Below, piece after piece: positions 55,916 through 64,000 of a stretch of DNA of 64,000 nt. Under the pieces are notes generated by a model. The model searched no databases, was not told where the DNA came from, and saw only the letters and a program-made list of their open reading frames with translations. The position numbers were made by a program, and so were the translations under genes. The stretch is taken from contig NZ_BCWU01000001.1 of NCBI RefSeq assembly GCF_001592365.1, positions 62,001-126,000 of the forward strand. The letters are read 5' to 3'. How positions within the stretch are numbered: position 1 is the first letter of the stretch; the number at the start of each line of letters is the position of its first letter. This stretch comes from Gordonia hydrophobica NBRC 16057 (GTDB taxonomy: Bacteria > Actinomycetota > Actinomycetes > Mycobacteriales > Mycobacteriaceae).

Positions 55916-56937
55916 AGGCAGTGCAGGTGGTCGGCTACCACCAGGATCTGGTTCTCAACGAGGTTCCCAAGCCCGAGGTCACCGGACCGATGGATGTGAT
56001 CGTGCGGATCGGCGGCGCCGGCGTGTGCCGGACTGATCTGCACATCCTGGAGGGGCAGTGGGAACCGAAGACGCACGTCGCATTGCCGTACACCATCGGG
56101 CACGAGAACGCCGGATGGGTCGACGCGATCGGCAGCTCGGTCACCAATGTCGAGGTCGGTGACAAGGTGATCCTCCATCCCCTGATCACCTGCGGGTTGT
56201 GCCGAGCCTGCCGCGCGGGCGACGACGTGCACTGCGAGGACAACCAGTTCCCGGGGATCGACACCGACGGCGGTTACGCCGAGTACCTCAAGACCACCGC
56301 CCGCAGTGTGGTCAAGCTCGACGACTCGCTGGAGCCGGCCGAGGTCGCAGCACTCGCCGACGCCGGCCTGACCGCCTATCACGCGGCAGCAAAAGTCGCG
56401 GCGGTCACCCGGCCGGGCGATTACTGCGTGGTCATCGGCGCAGGCGGACTGGGCCACATCGGCATCCAGGTCCTCGCGGCGATCTCCGGTGTCACGATGA
56501 TCGTGGTCGATCGCAATCCCGACGCTCTGGCGCTGGCCGTCGACGTGGGCGCGGACCATGGGATCGTCGCCGACGGCACGCACATTCAGCAGGTCTTGGA
56601 CATCACCGGCGGCCGCGGAGCCGAGGCGGTCCTCGACTTCGTCGGTGAGGGCGGCGCCACGGCAGAGGGCGTCGCAATGCTGCGGAACGCAGGCAATTAC
56701 CTGGTGGTCGGGTACGGCGAGAACATCGACGTGCCGACGATCGACATCGTCTCCAGCGAGATCAACTTCATCGGAAACCTCGTCGGGTCGTACAACGACC
56801 TGGGGGAACTGATGGCGCTCGCCGCCCAGGGCAAGGTGAAGCTGCACACCACCGAGTACCCGCTGGAACAGTTCGGGGCCGCGCTCAAGGACCTCGACGC
56901 CGGTCGCGTCAGGGGACGAGCAATCCTCGTCCCCTGA
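55912..56937 (+). CDS. adh1: zinc alcohol dehydrogenase (2-propanol to acetone)
   Basis: 341 residues, medium-chain type. Catalytic zinc ligands are in GVCRTDLHI and GHENAG; the structural zinc site is TCGLCRACRAGDDVHC; the Rossmann loop is VIGAGGLGHIG. In propane clusters this enzyme oxidises 2-propanol to acetone with NAD. It overlaps the DUF59 gene by 4 nt. The name adh1 follows the Gordonia TY-5 homologue and is my inference. Confidence 0.88.
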   Translation: MKAVQVVGYHQDLVLNEVPKPEVTGPMDVIVRIGGAGVCRTDLHILEGQWEPKTHVALPYTIGHENAGWVDAIGSSVTNVEVGDKVILHPLITCGLCRACRAGDDVHCEDNQFPGIDTDGGYAEYLKTTARSVVKLDDSLEPAEVAALADAGLTAYHAAAKVAAVTRPGDYCVVIGAGGLGHIGIQVLAAISGVTMIVVDRNPDALALAVDVGADHGIVADGTHIQQVLDITGGRGAEAVLDFVGEGGATAEGVAMLRNAGNYLVVGYGENIDVPTIDIVSSEINFIGNLVGSYNDLGELMALAAQGKVKLHTTEYPLEQFGAALKDLDAGRVRGRAILVP

Positions 56938-56978
56938 CCGCGCGACGCTGCTGCCGGATCACTCCACCATCTCCGTAA

Positions 56979-58667
<1,689 letters not shown>

Positions 58668-58695
58668 TTCACGCAGCTGAGAAAAGGAGGATCTG

Positions 58696-59019
58696 ATGAT
58701 CTTCATCGTGGTGAAGTTCGACGTGCGCGACGAATACGTCGACAGTTGGATGGCGCGGACTGCGGCATTCACGGCTGCGACCCGCGCGGAACCGGGGAAC
58801 CTGTGGTTCGACTGGTCGCGCAGTGTCGAGAATGCTTCCGAGTTCGTCCTGGTCGAGGCGTTCCGTGATGCCGACGCCGGTGCGGCCCACGTCAACGCAC
58901 CGCACTTCCAGGAAGGCCTGGACGCGATGCGCCCGGCATTGAAATCGACCCCGCGCATCGTCAGCAGAGACGTCGAGGGTGACGGGTGGTCGGAAATGGG
59001 CGAGCTTGAGCACCGTTAG
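58696..59019 (+). CDS. ABM-domain (quinol monooxygenase-like) protein
   Basis: 107 residues of the antibiotic-biosynthesis-monooxygenase fold: FIVVKFDVRDEYVDSWMARTAAFTAATRAEPGNLWFDW ... EFVLVEAFRD. AAAAGGAGG is an excellent ribosome site. These small dimeric proteins can oxidise quinols or detoxify reactive intermediates. Here it may act on a downstream product of acetone metabolism or protect against a by-product; both are inference. Confidence 0.8.
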   Translation: MIFIVVKFDVRDEYVDSWMARTAAFTAATRAEPGNLWFDWSRSVENASEFVLVEAFRDADAGAAHVNAPHFQEGLDAMRPALKSTPRIVSRDVEGDGWSEMGELEHR

Positions 59020-60424
59020 TAACGCTCTCGTCGATGGTGAAGCGTCACCGGCGCCGACGGACGCTGATCCGTCGGGCGCGGCGATCGCGGCCCTGAGATC
59101 GGTCATCGGCAGCGCGGTGACGGTCGACCCGGCGGTGGTGGAGAGCTATCGACGTGACCAGTCCAAGTTGACCAGCGCGGGCAGTCCGCTTTGTGTGGTC
59201 CGGGCGCGGTCCATCGACGACGTCCGGGCCACGATGCAATGGGCCCACGCGCGTCGGATTCCGGTGGTCACTCGCGGCGCCGGCTCCGGACTCGCCGGTG
59301 GCGCGAACGCCGTCGACGGTTGCGTCATCCTCAGCCTCGCCGGCCTCGATCAGATCATCCACATCGATGTCGCATCGAAGCTCGCCACCGTCCAGGCCGG
59401 AGTCGTCAATGCAGATCTGGCGCGGGCCGCAGCGGCGTCCGGACTGTGGTATCCGCCCGATCCCGGTAGTCGGGACTTCTCGACCATCGGCGGAAACGTC
59501 GCCACGAACGCGGGCGGATCGTGCTGTGTGAAGTACGGCGTGACGGCCGATCACGTGGCCAGGATCAAGGCGGTGCTGCCGGACGGGCGGGTGATCCACA
59601 CCGGTTCCCGGACTCGGAAGAACGTGGCCGGACTCGACATCGGCAGCCTGCTCGTCGGCTCGGAGGGAACACTTGCCGTCATCGTCGAAGTCACCGTCCG
59701 TCTTCGACGAGCGCCCGGCGCCATGTCGACCGTCGTGGCGTCGTTTCCCGATTGCGCGAGCGCGATCGATGCCGTCATCGAGTGCGCGGCGGTCGCGGAC
59801 CCCTGCGTGATGGAGGTGATGGATCGCACGACGATACGCGCGGTGGAGTCGATGACGCGGATGGGATTGGACGTCGAATCCGGCGCACTCCTGTTGATCC
59901 GGTGCGACGGCGCCGACTTCGCCGCCGATGCTGAGCGCTGTGCGGCCGTGTGCCGTCGTACCGCAGGTGAAGTGTGGTCGACGGACGACGCCGAGGAGGG
60001 CGAGGCGATGATGGCTGCGCGTCGGATGGCCTTGCCTGCGTTGGAACGCTCGGGAGGCGTTCTCCTCGACGACGTCGCCGTTCCGGTGCCCCAACTGCCG
60101 GGAATGATGCAGTCCATCGATCGGATCGCTGAGCGGTACGACATCCGTATCGGCACGTTCGGCCACGCGGGAGACGGCAATCTGCATCCGACGATCATGT
60201 TCGACGAGACCGATCCCAGCCAGGTGTCCCGAGCCGGCCAGGCGTTTGAGGCGATCGTCGAGCGTGCCGTCGAGTTGGGAGGGACGATCGCCGGCGAACA
60301 CGGTGTCGGAGTCTTGAAACGCGCACATCTCCGATTGATGATCGGTGACGCCGAACTCGACCTCCAGTCCCGGATACGACAGGCCTTCGACCCGTACAAA
60401 ATCCTTAATCCGGGTAAAGGGTGA
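59006..60424 (+). CDS. FAD-linked oxidase, glycolate/D-lactate type (GlcD-like)
   Basis: About 472 residues. The PCMH-type FAD domain has TRGAGSGLAGGANAVDGCVIL and GSRDFSTIGGNVATNAGG. The C-terminal FAD-oxidase part has GTFGHAGDGNLHPTI and AGEHGVGVLKR. The family oxidises 2-hydroxy acids. If propane carbon passes through acetol and lactate, such an enzyme would fit, but no direct evidence exists. TTG 59006 overlaps the ABM gene's end by 14 nt; the start is uncertain. Confidence 0.83.
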   Translation: MSTVSNALVDGEASPAPTDADPSGAAIAALRSVIGSAVTVDPAVVESYRRDQSKLTSAGSPLCVVRARSIDDVRATMQWAHARRIPVVTRGAGSGLAGGANAVDGCVILSLAGLDQIIHIDVASKLATVQAGVVNADLARAAAASGLWYPPDPGSRDFSTIGGNVATNAGGSCCVKYGVTADHVARIKAVLPDGRVIHTGSRTRKNVAGLDIGSLLVGSEGTLAVIVEVTVRLRRAPGAMSTVVASFPDCASAIDAVIECAAVADPCVMEVMDRTTIRAVESMTRMGLDVESGALLLIRCDGADFAADAERCAAVCRRTAGEVWSTDDAEEGEAMMAARRMALPALERSGGVLLDDVAVPVPQLPGMMQSIDRIAERYDIRIGTFGHAGDGNLHPTIMFDETDPSQVSRAGQAFEAIVERAVELGGTIAGEHGVGVLKRAHLRLMIGDAELDLQSRIRQAFDPYKILNPGKG

Positions 60425-60451
60425 CGCCGAGAGATCTGGTTGCATCGGCAA

Positions 60452-60464
60452 TCTCATTTTGAGA
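60452..60464. promoter_or_regulatory. candidate MimR operator upstream of mimR
   Basis: TCTCA-TTT-TGAGA is a perfect palindrome of the same form as 49580-49592; both are followed by C. A separate GTGGTG-N5-CACCAC palindrome lies at 60501-60517, nearer the start. Together they suggest autoregulation. Confidence 0.62.
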
Positions 60465-60550
60465 CAGGGGTGGGTTTCGCGGGGGCGTAACCTGCCTGAT
60501 GTGGTGATCTGCACCACAAATGATGGTGTGGGATGGGAGAGCGGGCTGGA

Positions 60551-62290
60551 ATGGCGGATCTGGATATCGAGTTGGTTCGTGAGCGGTTTCTCAGTGATGA
60601 GTTGTCGACCGGGCATGTGCGGGAGCAGATCGAGACGTCGTGGCGACGGTCGAAAGCACTCGAAGTCGCGAGTACGCATGTCGCAGTGCCGTTCATCGGG
60701 GAGCCCGACCTCGACTCACTGTTGGTGGCGGCGGCGAATCCGGTGATCGAGAATCTCGTCGCCACGCTCTCCGACGAGCCGATATCCGTGATCCTCACCT
60801 CCGATGATGGAGTCGTTCTCAGCAGATCGGCTCAGCGCACCGACCTCCGTCATCGCCTGGACGACGTCCAGTTGGCGCCGGGCTTCTCCTACTCGGAGGA
60901 GTTCGTCGGCACCAATGGAATCGGTACAGCCTTGGCGACGCGGCGGTCGACGCTGGTCGTCGGCCCGGAGCACTACTCGGCGGCACTCACCGGATTGGCG
61001 TGCGCGGGGGTGCCGATCATTCACCCGATTTCCGGGGTCATGCTCGGAGCGCTCGACATGACGGGACGCTCGGCCATCGGTGGGCAGCTGATGCTCAGCC
61101 TCGCGGAGGCGACAGTCAAGGAGATCGAGGCACTCATCGTGCAGCACTCGGGCGAAGGCCACGTCGCTGCGTTCAATGCATATCTCGCCGAACGTCGTCG
61201 CAACCCGTCGGCGATGTTCATCGTTCTCGGCGAGGACATGACTCTGATGAACGAGAAGCTTCGTCGGACGCTCGGCTCGGCAGACGTCGCCGCCTTGATC
61301 GAGTATGCGATCGACGGTGCACACGCCGGCCTGCGCTCGGCGGTGCAGACGTTGCCGAGCGGGCGGACCGTGCGTTTGACACGAGTAGAGGACGCCGGGG
61401 CGACGCTCGCGCTGTTCGTGGTGCGTCTGGCGGACGAGGACACCCGGTCCGGAAGTGTGCGTCGCGGCCTGAGTGCCGCGCTGCCGGGGCTGGTGGGTTG
61501 GAGCGTGCCGTGGCGAATCCTGTGCGACGAGTTGCGGCATGCGCTCAGCTCCAGCATCTGGGTCGCGGTCGACGGCGAGGCCGGAACCGGTCGCTGTGCG
61601 GCGCTGCGGGCCGCTGCCGAGACGCATCGACCGGGTTTTGTCAGGGTGTTCGACGCCGCCGAGCTGGTCGTCGGTTCGGACCAGATGCGCGTACTCGAGG
61701 ACGAGCTCGCGGACGATGGCTTCTCCGTGATCATCAGGAACATCGACCGATCACCCGCGGAGAGCATTGATTCGATCTCGGCGCTCTTGACCATGAACGC
61801 CGACCGCGGGTGGGTCGGCGCCACCATGACCTCGTCGGACGATTCAGGTGCGGTCTTCGACAACTTGATCGTTCCGCATTTCGCTCGGACAGTGATGGTG
61901 CCTGCCCTTCGACACCGAATTTCTGACCTGCAGGTATTGGTGCCGCAACTACTGCGCGAACTCACCTCAGGCGGCGATCTCGCCGTCACCCCGGCCGCGA
62001 TGCGCATGCTCTCGGCGTACGAATGGCCGGGCAATGTGGCGCAATTGCGCAAGGTGTTGCGCGATGTGGTTCGGCAGCAACGGGCGGGGACGCTCGACGT
62101 CGACGCGTTGCCGCCGGAGGTCTGGTCGCATGGACGCAGCGCACTCAGTCCGATCGAGAGGATGGAGCGCGATGCGATCGTCGAGGCCCTGAGAGCGCAC
62201 GAGTTCGACAAGGAACGCGCAGCGGCCGCTCTCGGAATCTCTCGAGCGACGATCTACCGCCGTATCAAGCAGTTCGGCATCAGCAACTGA
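60551..62290 (+). CDS. mimR: MimR/AcoR-type transcriptional activator of the propane operon
   Basis: About 579 residues. A GAF-like sensor at about 60-190 (SYSEEFVGTNGIGTALATRRSTLVVG, with PISGVMLGALDMTG) is followed by a reduced AAA+ domain and a Fis-type helix-turn-helix (RAAAALGISRATIYRRIKQFGI). The Walker A remnant at 342-348 has Arg348 instead of Lys, and no GAFTGA loop is seen, so sigma54 contact is impossible. MimR is the known activator of mimABCD in mycobacteria. ATG 60533 would add six residues. Confidence 0.88.
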   Translation: MADLDIELVRERFLSDELSTGHVREQIETSWRRSKALEVASTHVAVPFIGEPDLDSLLVAAANPVIENLVATLSDEPISVILTSDDGVVLSRSAQRTDLRHRLDDVQLAPGFSYSEEFVGTNGIGTALATRRSTLVVGPEHYSAALTGLACAGVPIIHPISGVMLGALDMTGRSAIGGQLMLSLAEATVKEIEALIVQHSGEGHVAAFNAYLAERRRNPSAMFIVLGEDMTLMNEKLRRTLGSADVAALIEYAIDGAHAGLRSAVQTLPSGRTVRLTRVEDAGATLALFVVRLADEDTRSGSVRRGLSAALPGLVGWSVPWRILCDELRHALSSSIWVAVDGEAGTGRCAALRAAAETHRPGFVRVFDAAELVVGSDQMRVLEDELADDGFSVIIRNIDRSPAESIDSISALLTMNADRGWVGATMTSSDDSGAVFDNLIVPHFARTVMVPALRHRISDLQVLVPQLLRELTSGGDLAVTPAAMRMLSAYEWPGNVAQLRKVLRDVVRQQRAGTLDVDALPPEVWSHGRSALSPIERMERDAIVEALRAHEFDKERAAAALGISRATIYRRIKQFGISN

Positions 62291-62318
62291 CGTGGCGGTC
62301 GGCGCCTCCGTCCGCGCC

Positions 62319-62675
62319 CTATCCCGCCAATTCGGCCTCGATCGCCTCGACCAGCGTCGGGACCTCGCTCTGCGCGGGGTCCTTCATCGCCGTTGCGAGT
62401 TCCAGGTCGCCGGCCTTGGCGAGGTCGACTAGTTCAGCGAGGGCGTCGGCGGCTGGGCCGGGAGCGGAGAGTTCGGCGAGGTAGCGCTCGTGGAACGTGT
62501 CGTATTGGTCCATGTTCGCGTGGTACCAACTGCGGAGTTCCTTCGACGGCGCCGCGTCTTTGAGCCACCGCCCGATGCGGGGGTCGTCCTTCTTGATCCC
62601 GCGGGGCCACAGGCGATCGACCAGCACACGGCCGTCCCCGGGGGCATCGTAGACGCGTGCGATAGAGACTGTCAC
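62319..62675 (-). CDS. DUF488-family protein
   Basis: 118 residues. IARVYDAPGDGRVLVDRLWPRGIKKDD at the N-terminus and WLKDAAPSKELRSWYHANMDQYDTFHERYLAEL are the DUF488 hallmarks. The family has a conserved fold and no agreed function. It converges on mimR and shares no obvious regulation. Confidence 0.85.
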   Translation of the reverse strand: MTVSIARVYDAPGDGRVLVDRLWPRGIKKDDPRIGRWLKDAAPSKELRSWYHANMDQYDTFHERYLAELSAPGPAADALAELVDLAKAGDLELATAMKDPAQSEVPTLVEAIEAELAG

Positions 62676-62707
62676 GGTTGCTCCTTTCGCCGAGTTCGCC
62701 TCCGACG

Positions 62708-63769
62708 CTACGCCACGCGCACTCCCTTGGGGAGGCGGCGGGCAGGCACGTGCAGTCGTCGAACAGCGACCCAGACCCCGAGGGCGCCGAGGACGAGATT
62801 CGCCAGGAGACCCAGGTACCAGTTGTGGCCGATGTACCGCTTGTCTCGGCGGTCGCTGAGGTCACGGATGGTCTGGAAGTCGCTGCTCTGGTCCAACTGC
62901 GAGCACCGGAGGTCGGCGAGATCCGGTCCCGATCGTGCCAACGACTGCCCGAGCGCGGGCACAGACGCAGCGCTCCGCACGGAGTCGATCGTCTCGTGGT
63001 CCACGCCGCTCGCGACAGCGTCGCTCACCACCAGCAGCGGGTTCGGCAGCAGCAACCACCAGGTTCGTTCGGTGTGGACGACGCTCTTGGTGCGCGGGGC
63101 GTCGTCGCACTGGCGCACGCTGCCCGCGTTGTACACGTACCGCGCCTGCCGGACCTCGTGGTCCTGGTACAGCAGCGGAACGGTCATCCCGAAGGCGATC
63201 GGGAGTCCCACCAACAGGAGCAGGACGGTGGCCTGCGTGAGCATCGCCGAGGCGGCCGGTCGTGCGGTCAGGGCAGAGAACCCGAGCCCGAGACCGCAGT
63301 AACAGCCCAGCAGAAGCGCCGTGACGACGATGCCGAGCACACCGGCGAGGATCGACACCGGACCGGTGAACAAGCCCCACAGCAGGTAGGGGAGTGCGAC
63401 CCCGATGAGTGCGAGCGAGGCCAGCCAGGATCCGAGGAGCTTGCCGAGAGTCAGTTCTGCCGAGGTGATCGGCGTGGCCTGGACCAGGGCGAGGGTCGCG
63501 TCGCGGCGGTCGCCGTTGATCGACGTCGCGGACATGGTGGGTGCGGCGGCCAGCCCGAGAAACAGGATGAGGCCGAGCGTGTAGTCGAACAGGAACTCGG
63601 CCCACAAGGCGTACCGCTGGTCGGCGATCACGACCGTCAGATACAGCGTGCCGAGAATGAGCACGCTGATGAGCAGGAACAGGATCGCGAGTGTCCACTT
63701 CCACCGGGTGGAACGGATCCGCTGCCGGACTTCCAGACCGGCGACAGTGGTGACGGCTGCAAGGTTCAT
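62708..63769 (-). CDS. ABC-2 type exporter permease
   Basis: 353 residues with about six transmembrane helices. An early helix is WTLAILFLLISVLILGTLYL; two more cover LGLILFLGLAAAPTMSA and LLGSWLASLALIGVALPYLLWGLF. The segment SINGDRRDATLALVQATPITSAELTLGKLLGSWLASL is the ABC-2 coupling region. A long outer loop lies before the last helix. It is encoded 1-2 bp after its ATPase partner. Confidence 0.82.
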   Translation of the reverse strand: MNLAAVTTVAGLEVRQRIRSTRWKWTLAILFLLISVLILGTLYLTVVIADQRYALWAEFLFDYTLGLILFLGLAAAPTMSATSINGDRRDATLALVQATPITSAELTLGKLLGSWLASLALIGVALPYLLWGLFTGPVSILAGVLGIVVTALLLGCYCGLGLGFSALTARPAASAMLTQATVLLLLVGLPIAFGMTVPLLYQDHEVRQARYVYNAGSVRQCDDAPRTKSVVHTERTWWLLLPNPLLVVSDAVASGVDHETIDSVRSAASVPALGQSLARSGPDLADLRCSQLDQSSDFQTIRDLSDRRDKRYIGHNWYLGLLANLVLGALGVWVAVRRLHVPARRLPKGVRVA

Positions 63770-63770
63770 G

Positions 63771-64000
63771 TCAGGTCCTGTCCGCGTCGAGGCCGAGGTA
63801 GACCTGTTCCAGACCAGTGCCGACTCGAGTGAACTCGGCGATCAGATGGCCGGCGGCGATCAACTGCGCCAGGTACTGCGCCGCTGCGGCGTCGTCCGGC
63901 AGTTCGACGGTGACCGCTCGATCGGCGGGTTCACCGACGCGTCGGATCCGCCACGACACGCGTTGGGCAGGCGGCGGAATCTGCGTGGCGCCCGCCTGCA
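63771..64000 (-). CDS. ABC transporter ATP-binding protein, C-terminal end only
   Basis: The window cuts the gene at its C-terminus; the ATPase core is outside. The 75 visible residues (VSWRIRRVGEPADRAVTVELPD ... VGTGLEQVYLGLDADRT) match the DUF4162-type tail of ABC-2 exporter ATPases. The position 5' of the permease supports this. Confidence 0.7.
   Translation of the reverse strand, partial: QAGATQIPPPAQRVSWRIRRVGEPADRAVTVELPDDAAAAQYLAQLIAAGHLIAEFTRVGTGLEQVYLGLDADRT

Overview
The window is high-GC chromosomal DNA from a mycolic-acid-containing actinomycete (order Mycobacteriales), most likely Gordonia or a close relative. This assignment is an inference. It rests on mycobacterial-type gene order (uvrD2, whiB7, ABC1 kinase, cyclodehydratase-like, zincin, Lon/PDZ and UPF0182 genes; fadE23-fadE24; prfB, mscS, Rv3103c-like, ftsE, ftsX, smpB, ssrA) together with a propane monooxygenase cluster arranged as in propane-using Gordonia, Mycobacterium and Rhodococcus. 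Most genes are ordinary core genes, and I saw no insertion sequence, prophage or CRISPR array.

Layout. 1-11.8 kb: DNA repair helicase UvrD2; WhiB7 behind a leader that carries a promoter, a short upstream ORF and a terminator/antiterminator; then the conserved envelope and protease block. 11.8-22 kb: an orphan MCE protein, the initiator tRNA, a frameshifted amine oxidase, an MFS exporter with a divergent XRE regulator, a repeat-rich gap, a HEPN/Abi-like protein, a beta-CASP nuclease and a small Rpf. 22-33 kb: propionyl-CoA synthetase, two tandem DUF308-lipase fusions, TetR, fadE23-fadE24 with a double palindrome upstream, and hisN. 33-39.5 kb: the prfB to ssrA trans-translation and division block. 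39.6-49.5 kb: a lipoprotein PBP, a 27-residue micro-ORF with its own terminator, an alpha/beta hydrolase lacking its nucleophile serine, an acyl-CoA ligase with a divergent TetR and a 12-bp palindromic operator, and a class III PHA synthase-like operon. 49.5-62.3 kb: the propane oxidation locus. 62.3-64 kb: DUF488 and part of an ABC exporter.

The propane locus reads as one functional unit. PrmA and PrmC form the diiron hydroxylase, PrmB is the reductase and PrmD the coupling protein. An amidohydrolase, an extended MIP18/DUF59 protein, a zinc alcohol dehydrogenase (2-propanol to acetone) and a dedicated GroEL follow, then an ABM-domain protein, a GlcD-like flavoprotein and the activator MimR. 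The same palindrome, TCTCA-N3-TGAGA, occurs upstream of both prmA and mimR and is a good candidate MimR site. Perfect hairpins follow prmA and prmD. Propionyl-CoA synthetase, the FadE pair and the PHA genes could handle downstream C3 and acyl-CoA flux, but this link is only inferred.

Best candidates for something new: the 27-residue gene at 42264-42347, the complete whiB7 attenuator, the in-frame hexapeptide repeat upstream of smpB, the shrunken alpha-galactosidase-like lipoprotein, and the sigma54-independent design of MimR with its shared operator.
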